From Rhodococcus qingshengii JCM 15477 (lineage in GTDB: Bacteria > Actinomycetota > Actinomycetes > Mycobacteriales > Mycobacteriaceae): 64,000 nucleotides of DNA. The notes below the pieces were generated by a model. The model saw only the letters and a list, made by a program, of their open reading frames with translations. It searched no databases and was not told where the DNA came from. The position numbers were made by a program, and so were the translations under genes. The DNA lies in assembly GCF_023221595.1 (NCBI RefSeq), contig NZ_CP096563.1, positions 5,451,001-5,515,000 on the forward strand. Direction: 5' to 3'. Below, in pieces: positions 24,556-34,341 of the stretch (positions within the stretch are counted from its first letter, which is position 1; each line of letters begins with the position of its first letter).

Positions 24556-25431
24556 ATGGACGAGAACCACTACCGCGCCACCAGACGTCGCGCGTCCCTG
24601 GTCGCGCCGGGTTCAGACGAGCGCAAGGCACGCAAAGCACTCTTCTCGAACGCAGACGAGGTGATTCTCGACCTCGAAGATGCCGTCACTTCGGCGAACA
24701 AGGACCTGGCGCGAACCCTCGTGAGCACCTTGGTGCACGAGTTCGGTAGGGCGCGCACCATCTCGGTCCGAATCAACGGCCTGACCACACCATGGGCCCG
24801 CGACGACCTGATCGCCTGCGGCGCCCTCGGAGAATCGCTGACGAGCGTGATCGTCCCGAAGGTCGAGTCCGCCGACGAACTACTCGAGGCCGAGCACATC
24901 CTCTTCACTGCCGGTGGGCACCACACCACCCTGCAAGCCCTGATCGAAACTCCGCTCGGCGTCCAGAATGCCGACTCCATCGCCCGCGCGACTCCTCGTC
25001 TCCAAGCCGCGATCATCGGATACGCCGATCTCGGTGCAGCGCTCGGCCGTTCACGCTCGGCACTGCCTGAACACTGGCTTGCCGTCCAGGACAGAATCCT
25101 GATCGCCTGCCGCGCAGCCGGCGTCGCAGCCATCGACGGGCCCTTTCTCGGCATCACCGACGACGACGCTTTCCGCCATGCCGCGCACTGGACCAGCGCC
25201 CTCGGGTTCGACGGCAAATGGGTCATCCACCCGGCACAGATCGACTCGGCCACTACCGCATTCACTCCTTCGGACGACGCCGTCAATGACGCCCGACGGG
25301 TACTGACCGCACTCGAAGAAGCCGAAACCCTGGGTTCGGGTGCCGCCCAACTCGACGGCCAGATGCTCGACGAAGCTGTGGCCGTGGCAGCGCGTCGTAC
25401 GCTTGCCCGAGCCGAAGGAGTCACCGTATGA
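24556..25431 (+). CDS. CitE-like acyl-CoA lyase (HpcH/HpaI aldolase family)
   Basis: 291 aa. TIM-barrel lyase motifs: EVILDLEDAV (about residue 37), SVRINGLTTPW, PKVESADEL, the Mg-binding ALIETPLGVQNA (Glu) and IIGYADLGAALG (Asp). Relatives include citramalyl-CoA lyase, malyl-CoA lyase and Rv2498c. The next gene starts on the 4-bp ATGA overlap and is a large MaoC hydratase, followed by a family III CoA-transferase, so citramalyl-CoA or a similar C5-CoA is a plausible substrate. This rests on context. Confidence 0.85.
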   Translation: MDENHYRATRRRASLVAPGSDERKARKALFSNADEVILDLEDAVTSANKDLARTLVSTLVHEFGRARTISVRINGLTTPWARDDLIACGALGESLTSVIVPKVESADELLEAEHILFTAGGHHTTLQALIETPLGVQNADSIARATPRLQAAIIGYADLGAALGRSRSALPEHWLAVQDRILIACRAAGVAAIDGPFLGITDDDAFRHAAHWTSALGFDGKWVIHPAQIDSATTAFTPSDDAVNDARRVLTALEEAETLGSGAAQLDGQMLDEAVAVAARRTLARAEGVTV

Positions 25432-26426
25432 GCGAGCACTACGTGGGAGGCCCGTACTTCGACGAGCTCACCCATGGTCAGATCTTCGACGAAGCCCCCG
25501 CGGTGACGTTGACCAGTGGACTCGCCGCCTCCCATCAGGCGATCCTCGGTGACCGCATGCGCCTGCCTCTCGACGCACACTTGTCGTCGAGCGTCACGGG
25601 TTCCGGTGCACCAGTGGCAAATCCAGGACTGGTCACCGACATCGCCATCGGCCAGTCAACCGTGGTCACACACCACGTCAAGGCGAACCTCTTCTACCGT
25701 GGACTGCGATTCCACCGTTTCCCGGTACTCGGCGACACCCTGTACACGCGCACCGAGGTTGTCGGTCTACGCGAGAACTCGGCCAAGCCGGGACGCGGCG
25801 CCACCGGACTTGCCGCGCTACGGATGACGTCTGCTGATCAGAACGGCAACACGGTCCTCGACTTCTACCGCTGCGCCATGCTCCCCCTGAGCCCCGACCC
25901 GATCGAGGCGAGAACTCGCCACGCCGACGACCTCGGGGCGATCGGTCCGTCCGAACCGGCTCCGTACGTATCACCTGACGGTTGGGACCTCGACACGTAT
26001 CGAGAGCGGGTACCCGGCAGGCACTTCGATTCCGATTTGGTGGGCTCCGTCTTCCACAGCAGCGGCGACGTCGTCTCCAGCGCACCCGAACTTGCCCGGC
26101 TGAGCTTGAACATCGCAGCGACGCACCACGACGATCGCGTCGGCGCCCACGGTCGCCTCGTCTACGGCGGCCACACCATCGGGATCGCACTCGCCCAGGC
26201 GACTCGCGCTCTGCCCAACGTGGTGACGGTTCTCGGGTGGCACTCGTGCGATCACACCGGACCCGTTCACGAGGGCGATACCCTCACGAGCGAACTGCAC
26301 GTCGAAAACTCGTCGCCCCTCGAACACGGAACCGCAGTGCAACTGCGTTCGCTCGTGTTCTCCCACAATGCTTCTGCAACACAAACTCCGGTTCTCGACT
26401 GGCGTTTCACCGTGTTGATGGCATGA
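25428..26426 (+). CDS. Large MaoC-type hydratase (mesaconyl-/itaconyl-CoA hydratase-like)
   Basis: 332 aa, about twice a single hot-dog domain. The N-terminal half is a degenerate hot-dog (GQIFDEAPAVTLTSGLAASHQ, KANLFYRGLRFHRFPVLGDTL) and the C-terminal half has IAATHHDD and LVYGGHTIGIAL, the working MaoC motif with histidine. The length and order match mesaconyl-CoA hydratase (Mch) type enzymes. It overlaps the CitE-like gene by 4 bp and is 30 bp ahead of the CoA-transferase. Confidence 0.82.
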   Translation: MSEHYVGGPYFDELTHGQIFDEAPAVTLTSGLAASHQAILGDRMRLPLDAHLSSSVTGSGAPVANPGLVTDIAIGQSTVVTHHVKANLFYRGLRFHRFPVLGDTLYTRTEVVGLRENSAKPGRGATGLAALRMTSADQNGNTVLDFYRCAMLPLSPDPIEARTRHADDLGAIGPSEPAPYVSPDGWDLDTYRERVPGRHFDSDLVGSVFHSSGDVVSSAPELARLSLNIAATHHDDRVGAHGRLVYGGHTIGIALAQATRALPNVVTVLGWHSCDHTGPVHEGDTLTSELHVENSSPLEHGTAVQLRSLVFSHNASATQTPVLDWRFTVLMA

Positions 26427-26456
26427 GCACACACTCTTCTATCACGGAGGACACAC

Positions 26457-27677
26457 ATGACTCAGAGCCCAGGCCCGCTGTCCGGGCTTCGCATCGTCGA
26501 GGTCTCGAGCTTTGTCGCCGCGCCGCTGTGCGGACTGACGCTCTCCCAACTCGGCGCCGAGGTGATCCGGATCGACCCGATCGGAGGTGCCTCCGATTAC
26601 AATCGCTGGCCCGTCACAGACAAGGGCGAGAGCATCTACTGGACCGGACTCAACAAAGGCAAACGGTCACTGTCAGTGGACATGCGCGCCGAACGCGGCC
26701 AAGAACTGATTCGCCGACTGGTCACGGCGCCGGGACCTGGCGGCGGAATCCTGGTCACCAACGCCGGCGGCCGTAAGTGGATGAGCCACGACTCCCTGGC
26801 CCAGTTGCGTAGCGACGTCATCACCCTCGAGATCCTCGGACGCCGCGACGGCAGCCCCGGAGTCGACTACACGGTCAACGCCGCCTTGGGATTTCCACAG
26901 ATCACCGGCCCCGCCGACTACGCCGGAGTTGTCAACCACGCACTGCCCGCCTGGGACGTCGCATGCGGGCTCTACGCCGCCCTGTCGATCACTGCCGCAG
27001 TGCGCCAACGTGACTCGACCGGACATGGATCTCGGATCACGCTCCCACTCGAAGACGTCGCATTGGCCACCGCGGGAACCCTCGGTTACCTCACCGAGGT
27101 ACAAGTGAACGGTCGCAGTCGCGAGTCCGGCGGAAACGCCGTCTACGGCACGTACGGAATCGATTTCGTCTCCAGCGACAACGACCGGTTCATGATCGTT
27201 GCACTCACTACCCGCCATTTCCGCGACCTTGCGTCGGTCACCGGCACCACGGCGGCTGTCGACGCTGTCGAAGCTGCGCTCGGAGCCGACTTCTCCACCG
27301 AAGCGGATCGCTACCGTCATCGAGAGGTACTCACTGCTCTGTTCTCACATTGGTTCCGGGAACACAGCGGCGCCGAGATCGCTGCAGCGCTGGACACATC
27401 GTCGGTTCTGTTCGAGAGGTACCGCAGTTTCGAGGAAGTGGTGAAATCTGGCGAACTGGAGAACAACCCGATGTTCTCCGCACTCGATCAACCTCGAATC
27501 GGAAGCTACCTGGCTGCCGCCAATCCTGCCTCGTTCGACGGCGCACACCTGGGTACCGGACCCGCCTCCGAGGTCGGCGGCGATTCGATCGCGGTGCTCG
27601 CCGACATCCTCGGAACCAACGCCGATCACGCCTCGACGCTGATCGCGGACGGCGTGGTCGGGGTTCCGGCGAACTGA
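26457..27677 (+). CDS. Family III (CaiB/BaiF) CoA-transferase
   Basis: 406 aa. GLRIVEVSSFVAAPLCGLTLSQLGAEVIRID at the N-terminus is the family signature; the likely nucleophilic aspartate is in LPAWDVACGLYAA (about residue 162). These enzymes move CoA between carboxylic acids, for example from succinyl-CoA to the pathway acid. With the CitE-like lyase and the MaoC hydratase upstream it completes an activation-hydration-cleavage trio. It ends at a strong terminator. Confidence 0.85.
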   Translation: MTQSPGPLSGLRIVEVSSFVAAPLCGLTLSQLGAEVIRIDPIGGASDYNRWPVTDKGESIYWTGLNKGKRSLSVDMRAERGQELIRRLVTAPGPGGGILVTNAGGRKWMSHDSLAQLRSDVITLEILGRRDGSPGVDYTVNAALGFPQITGPADYAGVVNHALPAWDVACGLYAALSITAAVRQRDSTGHGSRITLPLEDVALATAGTLGYLTEVQVNGRSRESGGNAVYGTYGIDFVSSDNDRFMIVALTTRHFRDLASVTGTTAAVDAVEAALGADFSTEADRYRHREVLTALFSHWFREHSGAEIAAALDTSSVLFERYRSFEEVVKSGELENNPMFSALDQPRIGSYLAAANPASFDGAHLGTGPASEVGGDSIAVLADILGTNADHASTLIADGVVGVPAN

Positions 27678-27690
27678 CCTACCCGGAAGA

Positions 27691-27730
27691 TGTTTTCGGC
27701 CTCGGAACACTTGTTCCGAGGCCGACAACA
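27691..27730. terminator. Bidirectional terminator between the CoA-transferase and ACAD genes
   Basis: A 13-bp perfect stem (TCGGCCTCGGAAC and complement) with a 4-base loop; T-rich and CAACA flanks on the two sides. Confidence 0.85.
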
Positions 27731-27743
27731 TGTCGAGAGTGCG

Positions 27744-28901
27744 TCAGAGACCAAGATCCTTCGCGATGATGGTCTTCATGACTTCACTTGTGCCACCGTA
27801 GATTCGTGTGACACGCGTGTCTGCGTAAAGACGCGCGATGGGATACTCGGTGATGTAGCCGTACCCGCCGTGCAATTGGAGGCACTTGTCGATCACTCGA
27901 CCTGCCGCCTCGGTGCAGAACAGTTTCGCCTTCGCTGCGTCGGGAATCGTCAGAGTGCCGCGGTCATGACATTCGAGTGCGTTGTCGGACACCAGCTGGA
28001 TGGCATCAACCTCGGTAGCGCATTCGGCCAGAACGAATTTGGTGTTCTGGAAGGCCGCGACCGGCTTGCCGAACACCTTGCGGTCCTTGACGTAGTCGAT
28101 GGCAAAGCGAAGCGCTGCACTGGCAGTGGCGGCCGCTCCGAACGCGATGGTCAACCGCTCCTGAGCCAGGTTGTGGGTCAGATAGCTGAAGCCGTCGCCC
28201 TCTTCTCCGAGTCGGTCCTCGACGGGCACCTTGACGTCGACAAACGAAAGCTCCGCAGTGTCGGAGGTCTTGAGCCCGATCTTGTTGATCTTGCGCCCCA
28301 CCGAGTATCCGGGCGACGACGTATCGATCACCAGAATCGACAACCCCGTGCGCCGGTTCTCCGCTGTGCTGGGCGCGGTACGGCACACCACCAGGACGCG
28401 GTCGGCAAGTACTCCACCGGTGATGAACGTCTTGGAACCATTGACCACGTAGTGCGTACCGTCCTCCGACAGCTTGGCCGTGGTCGCGATGTTCGCCAGA
28501 TCCGATCCTGTTCCCGGTTCGGTCATCGCAATCGCGAACATCAGATCTCCGGAAGCGAAGCCCGGCAACCAGCGGCTCTTCTGTTCTTCGTTCGCGTACT
28601 CGAGCAGGTAGGGCAGGATCAGGTTCGTATGCACCGACTGCGAGCCGAACGACGCCCCGGCGGCAGCAACTTCCTCGGCGACGACGACGTTGAACTTGAG
28701 CGACTTCTCGCCGCCTCCGCCGTATTCCTCCGGCACCTGAATTCCGAGTACGCCCAGCTCTCCGAGTCGTCGGTAGAAGTCACGGGGCGGGTGACCGTCC
28801 TCTTCCCACTTCTCGTGGACCGGGGTTACTTCCTTCGCGATGAAATCGCGAACGGTAGCCCGGAATGCCTCGTGATCCTCGTTGAACACGGTGCGCTGCA
28901 T
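27744..28901 (-). CDS. Acyl-CoA dehydrogenase (YGGTSEV type)
   Basis: 385 aa from the ATG with TGGAG upstream; a TTG 21 bp earlier is less likely. ACAD motifs: IAMTEPGTGSDLANI, TFITGGVLAD, RKVFGKPVAAFQ and LHGGYGYITEYPIARLYADTRVTRIYGGTSEVMK. The residue aligned with the MCAD catalytic glutamate is glycine (YGGTSEV), as in isovaleryl-/long-chain-type enzymes whose base sits in another helix. It is alone on its strand, convergent with the CoA-transferase and divergent from the MFS transporter. Confidence 0.9.
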   Translation of the reverse strand: MQRTVFNEDHEAFRATVRDFIAKEVTPVHEKWEEDGHPPRDFYRRLGELGVLGIQVPEEYGGGGEKSLKFNVVVAEEVAAAGASFGSQSVHTNLILPYLLEYANEEQKSRWLPGFASGDLMFAIAMTEPGTGSDLANIATTAKLSEDGTHYVVNGSKTFITGGVLADRVLVVCRTAPSTAENRRTGLSILVIDTSSPGYSVGRKINKIGLKTSDTAELSFVDVKVPVEDRLGEEGDGFSYLTHNLAQERLTIAFGAAATASAALRFAIDYVKDRKVFGKPVAAFQNTKFVLAECATEVDAIQLVSDNALECHDRGTLTIPDAAKAKLFCTEAAGRVIDKCLQLHGGYGYITEYPIARLYADTRVTRIYGGTSEVMKTIIAKDLGL

Positions 28902-29189
28902 GTATGAACTCCAGTCGGTCAAGGGGACAGGGTGATCCTGATCTCACCTTGCCTCAATGTTCCGCATTCGATCCAACACTCATCGGCTATGCGTCCGATA
29001 GGGCGTACCAATATGGCCTGACCTGCGATACATAGGCAACCGCTATCGTTCCGATCATCGACGCGACATTGCTCAAAGTGATCCAGAACACGTTGAATGG
29101 GTCAGCCGGCAAACACACCACCATCGATCGCTTCGAGGCCGCGCTTCGAGCATGATCGCATCCGCCCACCAGTCTCGAAGGGACGCCAC

Positions 29190-30560
29190 GTGACCCCCAT
29201 CGCGCCACAGCGTAACGACGTCCAGCCCGAAGCAACAGCAACGCCAGATTCGTCAGCAGTTCCCGTCTTCGGTACCCGCAAGCGTGCGTGGACGATGACC
29301 GGGCTCGTCGTTTTCCTCTACATCGTCAACTACGCGGACAAGGCAGTCCTCGGAATCATCGCTCAGCCCCTCGCTCGTGAGCTCGGACTGAAGTCTTCGC
29401 AAATCGGCATGGTCGGCTCGCTCTTCTTCCTGATGTTCTGCATCGGTGGATTCCTCGCCGGACCGCTCAACAAGTACCTGACCCTGCGTTGGGCGCTGTT
29501 GATCCTGGCCGCAATCTGGTCCGTGGTCATGCTCCCCCTCGTTCTCGGCGCCAGCCTCGCGATGTTGATCGTCTCGCGCATGCTCCTCGGATTTGCCGAA
29601 GGCCCCAGTTCGGCGCTGATGCACACCGCGGCGTACTCGTGGCACCCGCCGGCCAAGCGCGGCCTTCCCGGCGCAATGCTCGCCGGATCCGCCTCTGTCG
29701 CAAAGATCGCCCTCGCGCCGGTACTGACCTTCATCGCCGTTCATTACGGCTGGCGCGCAGCAGTTCTCTCGCTCTCCGTTCTCGGTCTCGTGTGGATGGG
29801 TTGCTGGCTGGCCGGTTGGTCCGAGGGCCCGTACACGAGCAAGGCCGTCAAGGCGACCAAGACTGCAGATACAGAAGCAACCGAGGCAGCCGGGACAGCC
29901 ACGAAGGCGGTCACCGAGCCCAACGTGCCGTGGCGCAAGATCCTGCTCTCCCGCACCTTCGTCAGCTGCTGCTTCCTCATCGCGACCATCTACGCGCTGA
30001 CCACCGTCGTCCTCACCTGGTTGCCGTCGTACTTCGAGGTCGGCCTCGGATACAGTGCGATGCAGGCCGGTTCGATGTTCGCGCTGCCCTCGATCGTCGG
30101 TCTCGTCCTCATGATCACCTCCGGTTCCGTCACGGACAAGTTGATCGGCCGCGGCTTCACCTCTCGTACGGTTCGCGTCATCGTTCCCTGTGTCGGCGTT
30201 CTGATCTGCGGATCGATTCTCCTGTTCCTGCCACAGATCTCCACTCCCATCGTCGCTGTCGCCATGGTCTCGATCGGCTACGGGTTCTCGGCAATCACCT
30301 TCCCGCTCATCAACGCTGCGATCTCGGAGCTGTGCCCGCCGCAGCAGACTGCCGGAACGATGGGATTCTTCCTCGCCATCATGTCGATCGGTGGCCTGAT
30401 TGCTCCTTACGCAACGGGAGTCATCGTGGACAACGCTGCAACCCCGGCCGACGGTTACGCCCAGTCCTTCCAGGCAATCGGCGTCATCGGAGTGATCGCC
30501 GCGGTTCTGGTCCTCGTCTTCGCCAATCCCGAGCGCGATCGCAAGCTCATCCGAGGCTGA
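29190..30560 (+). CDS. MFS transporter (anion:cation symporter-like)
   Basis: 456 aa from the GTG preceded by AAGGGA. About 12 membrane segments in two halves, with a charged Ala/Thr/Lys-rich cytoplasmic loop of about 35 residues in the middle. The N-terminal YIVNYADKAVLGIIAQPLARELGL is typical of ACS-type importers for organic acids. It sits upstream of the thiolase/SDR/ligase/NMO operon and probably imports the substrate of one of the adjacent pathways; which acid is unknown. Confidence 0.85.
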   Translation: MTPIAPQRNDVQPEATATPDSSAVPVFGTRKRAWTMTGLVVFLYIVNYADKAVLGIIAQPLARELGLKSSQIGMVGSLFFLMFCIGGFLAGPLNKYLTLRWALLILAAIWSVVMLPLVLGASLAMLIVSRMLLGFAEGPSSALMHTAAYSWHPPAKRGLPGAMLAGSASVAKIALAPVLTFIAVHYGWRAAVLSLSVLGLVWMGCWLAGWSEGPYTSKAVKATKTADTEATEAAGTATKAVTEPNVPWRKILLSRTFVSCCFLIATIYALTTVVLTWLPSYFEVGLGYSAMQAGSMFALPSIVGLVLMITSGSVTDKLIGRGFTSRTVRVIVPCVGVLICGSILLFLPQISTPIVAVAMVSIGYGFSAITFPLINAAISELCPPQQTAGTMGFFLAIMSIGGLIAPYATGVIVDNAATPADGYAQSFQAIGVIGVIAAVLVLVFANPERDRKLIRG

Positions 30561-30694
30561 GTACTCCACGTATAGCCATTCGCTAACAAAGCCATTCACC
30601 GAAAGACATTGCCGGGTCGACCCGCTCGTGATCGACTCGAGACACGCCCCGACCGCACAGTCGCAGAACCGGGCACGAACAGCAGGAGAGATAC

Positions 30695-31825
30695 ATGCGA
30701 GATGCCGTCATCGTCGACGCAGTACGTACACCGATCGGCCGTCGCGGCCGCGCCCTCTCGGAGATCCATCCGGCCGAGTTGTCCGCCCATGTACTGCGTG
30801 CGCTCGCTGAACGGACCGGACTCGACGCGGCGACGGTCGACGACGTGATCTGGGGTTGCGTCAGTCAGGTCGGCGAGCAGGCCGGAAGCATCGCCCGCAC
30901 AGCGGCACTCGCTGCCGGCTGGCCCGACAGCGTTCCCGGCGTCACACTGACCCGGGCCTGCGGATCGAGCCAGCAGGCAGTTTCCTTTGCTGCGGCCACC
31001 GTCATCTCCGGTCAGAACGACGTGGTCGTAGCCGGAGGCGTCGAATCGATGTCACGAGTACCGATGGGTACCGCCAGCAAGAACGGTGAGCATTTTCCGG
31101 CTTCGGTACTCGAACGCTACGGGGTGGACGGTTTCAGCCAGGGGACCGGCGCCGAGATGATGGCCCGCAAATGGGCACTCACACGAACAGCTCTGGACGA
31201 ATACTCGCTCCGCTCACACGAACTCGCGGCCCGTGCCACCGATGAAGGGGCATTCACCGGGCAGATCACTCCGATCGCGGGCTTGTCCCAGGACGAAGGC
31301 ATTCGGCGAGGCGGAAGTGTGGAGTCGCTCGCGAAGTTGCCCCCGGCCTTCGACGCCGACGGTGCCATCCACGCCGGCAACTCTTCTCAGATCTCCGACG
31401 GGGCGGGCGCCACACTCGTCACGACCAGCGAGTACGCCCGGGCACGCGGGTGGAAGCCGCTCGTTCGTATTCACACCGCAGTGGTCGCAGCCGACGACCC
31501 GGTCATCATGCTCACCGGTCCGATTGCCGCCACCGCAAAGGCATTGGATCGCTCCGGATTGTCCATCGACGACATCGGCGCCTTCGAGATCAACGAGGCA
31601 TTCGCCCCCGTCCCGCTTGCCTGGCAGGCTGAAACCGGCGCAGCCATCGATCGTGTGAATCCGCTCGGCGGCGCTATCGCGGTCGGCCACCCACTCGGCG
31701 GATCAGGTGCGATCTTGATGACTCGCCTGGCACATCACATGCGCGACAACGGAATTCGCTACGGTCTCCAGTCGATGTGCGAGGCCGGCGGCATGGCCAA
31801 TGCGACCATTCTCGAATTGATCTGA
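30695..31825 (+). CDS. Thiolase (FadA5-like acetyl-CoA C-acyltransferase)
   Basis: 376 aa with AGGAGAG upstream. Nucleophile Cys89 (TRACGSSQQAV), then INEAFAPVPLAW, AVGHPLGGSGAILM and SMCEAGGMANATI. The R-A-C-G-S-S-Q-Q form is closer to steroid-side-chain thiolases (FadA5-type) than the two DRRCG thiolases in this window. First gene of the plus-strand operon thiolase, SDR, ligase, NMO. Confidence 0.9.
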   Translation: MRDAVIVDAVRTPIGRRGRALSEIHPAELSAHVLRALAERTGLDAATVDDVIWGCVSQVGEQAGSIARTAALAAGWPDSVPGVTLTRACGSSQQAVSFAAATVISGQNDVVVAGGVESMSRVPMGTASKNGEHFPASVLERYGVDGFSQGTGAEMMARKWALTRTALDEYSLRSHELAARATDEGAFTGQITPIAGLSQDEGIRRGGSVESLAKLPPAFDADGAIHAGNSSQISDGAGATLVTTSEYARARGWKPLVRIHTAVVAADDPVIMLTGPIAATAKALDRSGLSIDDIGAFEINEAFAPVPLAWQAETGAAIDRVNPLGGAIAVGHPLGGSGAILMTRLAHHMRDNGIRYGLQSMCEAGGMANATILELI

Positions 31826-31879
31826 CCCGACAACGCTTTCGGGCCGACACGTCATCCAGCAGGAAAGAAGAATTGATTC

Positions 31880-32644
31880 ATGAAACTCGAGGGACTTTCC
31901 ACCGCGATCACCGGCGGCGCTTCAGGCCTCGGCCTGGCAACCGCTCGACGGCTGCTCGACTCCGGAGCGCAGGTCACGTTGATCGATCTGCCTTCGTCCG
32001 ACGGTAAGCAGGTGGCGGCCGATCTCGGTGCTGCCGCACAATTCGCCCCGGCCGACGTCACCGACAGCGAACAATTCGCCGAAGCACTCGACGCGGCGCA
32101 CGAGCGCGGCGGCCTCCGCGGCGTCGTCCACTGCGCGGGCGCCGGGCGTCGTATGCGCATTCTCGACAAGGACGGAAAAGCCGGATCGGTCGAAGATTTC
32201 GAGTTCGTCGTCAAGCTGAATCTTGTCGGTTCGTTCAACGCACTCCGTCTCGGCGCCGAGCGGATGGCGGAACTCGACGCCGTGGACGGTGAGCGAGGTG
32301 CCATCGTCATGACGGCGTCGGTCGCAGCATTCGAAGGTCAGATCGGTCAGATCAACTACACAGCGTCCAAAGCCGGCATCGTCGGTATGACGGTCACCGC
32401 TGCCCGCGATCTCGCCAGCCGCGGAATCCGCGTCAACACCATTGCTCCCGGCATCATGGACACTCCCCTGCTGGCGCGCCTACGCGAAGACGTGCGCACG
32501 GCCCTCGAAGCCTCTGTTCCCAATCCCTCACGACTGGGTCGTCCGGACGAGTTCGGCCAGCTCGCCGTCTCGATGCTCGAGAACGGCTACCTCAACGGCG
32601 AGACCATCAGACTCGACGGCGCTATCCGAATGGCTCCCCGGTGA
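31880..32644 (+). CDS. SDR-family 3-hydroxyacyl-CoA dehydrogenase (HSD10-like)
   Basis: 254 aa. TGGASGLGLATARRLL at residue 12 binds NAD(P); NNAG is replaced by HCAGAG; the active site YTASKAG is preceded by MTASVAAFEGQIGQ. The pattern and the C-terminal MAPR end resemble type II 3-hydroxyacyl-CoA dehydrogenases (HSD17B10). Its stop overlaps the start of the ligase by 4 bp, and it is 54 bp after the thiolase, consistent with beta-oxidation. Confidence 0.85.
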   Translation: MKLEGLSTAITGGASGLGLATARRLLDSGAQVTLIDLPSSDGKQVAADLGAAAQFAPADVTDSEQFAEALDAAHERGGLRGVVHCAGAGRRMRILDKDGKAGSVEDFEFVVKLNLVGSFNALRLGAERMAELDAVDGERGAIVMTASVAAFEGQIGQINYTASKAGIVGMTVTAARDLASRGIRVNTIAPGIMDTPLLARLREDVRTALEASVPNPSRLGRPDEFGQLAVSMLENGYLNGETIRLDGAIRMAPR

Positions 32645-34341
32645 CGGGCACCAGCGTGATCGCCAATCCACAACTGCGGCACAACATGCAATACCCGGAT
32701 ACCACCATGGCGTACTGGGCGCCCAGCATGGCGGCGCTCTACGGTGACCGCCTCGCCGTCGTGGACGGCGAGCGTACGTGCACCTTCCGCGAACTCGGCC
32801 AGCGCAGTGCGCAATTCGCCGGCGCACTGCGGCAAGCCGGGGTGGGCGTCGGCGACGTGGTGTTGATGCACCTCGGGAACTGCGTCGAGTTCCTCCAGGC
32901 TTACTACGGATGCCTACAGGCCGGGGCGACAGTCACATTGGTCAACCCACTGCAGCCAGAGCTCGGCCTGCGCAAGCAGATCGAGGAGACGTCCGCCGTT
33001 GCTGCGGTCACTCAGAGTTCGCAGCTGCACACACTGCTCGCGGCCTCTTCCGGAACCTCCGTGCGTACGATCGTGATGGTCCAGGACACCGAGGGCGCGC
33101 TCGACACACCGGAGTCGGTCGTCGCATTCGACGCCTTCATCGCCGATCTACCCACCGAATTCACCCCTGCCTCCGTCCGAAGCGACGACATCGCACACAT
33201 CGCGTTCACCGGCGGAACCACCGGAGTATCCAAAGGTGTTCGTGTTCTTCACCGCAACGTCGTCGGCAACATCACGCAGATGTGTGGGTGGAGAACCGGG
33301 CACGAGTTGGAGGCAGGTCCGGACGGTCTCGTCACGCCTCGACGCATCGACGGCCTCGACGTGCTCGGTCCGACGCCCGGGACCGGGGCGACCATCGTGG
33401 TCTCACCTCTCTTCCACGCACATTCGTTGCTCAACACGTCGTTCCTGTTGATTTCCGGTCTCACCCAGGTATTTGCCGGTCGGTTCGAACCCGGCCGGAT
33501 GCTCGAGCTGATCGAAAAGCACGAGGCCACCTATCTCACCGGGTCTCCCGCTATGTGGCACGCACTGTCGGTTCATCCCGACGCCACGGTGCGCAACACC
33601 GACAGCGTGTGCGTCGTGTCTTCGGGTGCTGCCCCGATCGACAGTGTCACGCTCGCCGCACTCCGCCGGGCATTTCCCAAAGCGCTCGTCGTCGAAGGCT
33701 ACGGGCTGACCGAGGCCACCTGTGTGGTCACGGCCGCACCGCTGATCAACGGCTCGGAATATCGGCAGAGCAGCGTCGGCCTCCCGATCTTCGACACCGA
33801 AATCCAGATTCGCGATCAGCTCGACCGGAAGACCGTTCTGGGCGAGAACGAACGCGGCGAACTGTGGGTGCGTGGGCCTCAGGTCACCGACGGCTATCTC
33901 GGACACCCGGAAACCACCGCAGAACAGTTCGTCGACGGCTGGTTGGACACGGGAGACATCGCGTACCTGGACTCGGACGGATACCTCTTCATCTGTGACC
34001 GGGCCAAGGACATGCTCATCTACAAGGGGTACAACGTCTATCCGCGGGAACTCGAAGAGATTCTGGTTTCGCACCCGGCGATCTCGACTGCTGCGGTTGT
34101 CGGCCGCGAAGTGGGGAGCAACGGCCAGGAGCCCGTAGCCTTCGTGGTGATGATTCCGGGCGCCGAGTTCGACGCCGAGCAGATCAAGGCGTTTGTCGCC
34201 GAGCAGGTGCTGCCGTACAAGAAGATTCGCGAAGTCGTCGAGGTAGAACTCCTTCCGACATCGGCTGCCGGTAAGGTCCTCAAGACCGACCTCCGCTCGA
34301 GACTTCTCGAATCCGTCGATCAGAAAGGCGGTTCCAGGTGA
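32641..34341 (+). CDS. AMP-binding acyl-CoA ligase
   Basis: 566 aa starting at GTG inside the SDR stop. Adenylation motifs: AFTGGTTGVSKGV (about residue 195), VEGYGLTEATC, GELWVRGPQVTDGYL, DTGDIAYLDSDGYLF and KDMLIYKGYNVYPRELEE, with the catalytic lysine in SAAGKVLKTDLR. It activates a carboxylic acid to its CoA ester via the acyl-adenylate. Coupled to the SDR upstream and the NMO-like gene downstream (4-bp overlaps on both sides). Confidence 0.9.
   Translation: MTGTSVIANPQLRHNMQYPDTTMAYWAPSMAALYGDRLAVVDGERTCTFRELGQRSAQFAGALRQAGVGVGDVVLMHLGNCVEFLQAYYGCLQAGATVTLVNPLQPELGLRKQIEETSAVAAVTQSSQLHTLLAASSGTSVRTIVMVQDTEGALDTPESVVAFDAFIADLPTEFTPASVRSDDIAHIAFTGGTTGVSKGVRVLHRNVVGNITQMCGWRTGHELEAGPDGLVTPRRIDGLDVLGPTPGTGATIVVSPLFHAHSLLNTSFLLISGLTQVFAGRFEPGRMLELIEKHEATYLTGSPAMWHALSVHPDATVRNTDSVCVVSSGAAPIDSVTLAALRRAFPKALVVEGYGLTEATCVVTAAPLINGSEYRQSSVGLPIFDTEIQIRDQLDRKTVLGENERGELWVRGPQVTDGYLGHPETTAEQFVDGWLDTGDIAYLDSDGYLFICDRAKDMLIYKGYNVYPRELEEILVSHPAISTAAVVGREVGSNGQEPVAFVVMIPGAEFDAEQIKAFVAEQVLPYKKIREVVEVELLPTSAAGKVLKTDLRSRLLESVDQKGGSR

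Noticed and set aside
28987..29241. Small minus-strand frame before the MFS gene
   Set aside because: No ribosome site, no motif, and it overlaps the MFS start; I see nothing else in 28902-29189 except promoter sequence.
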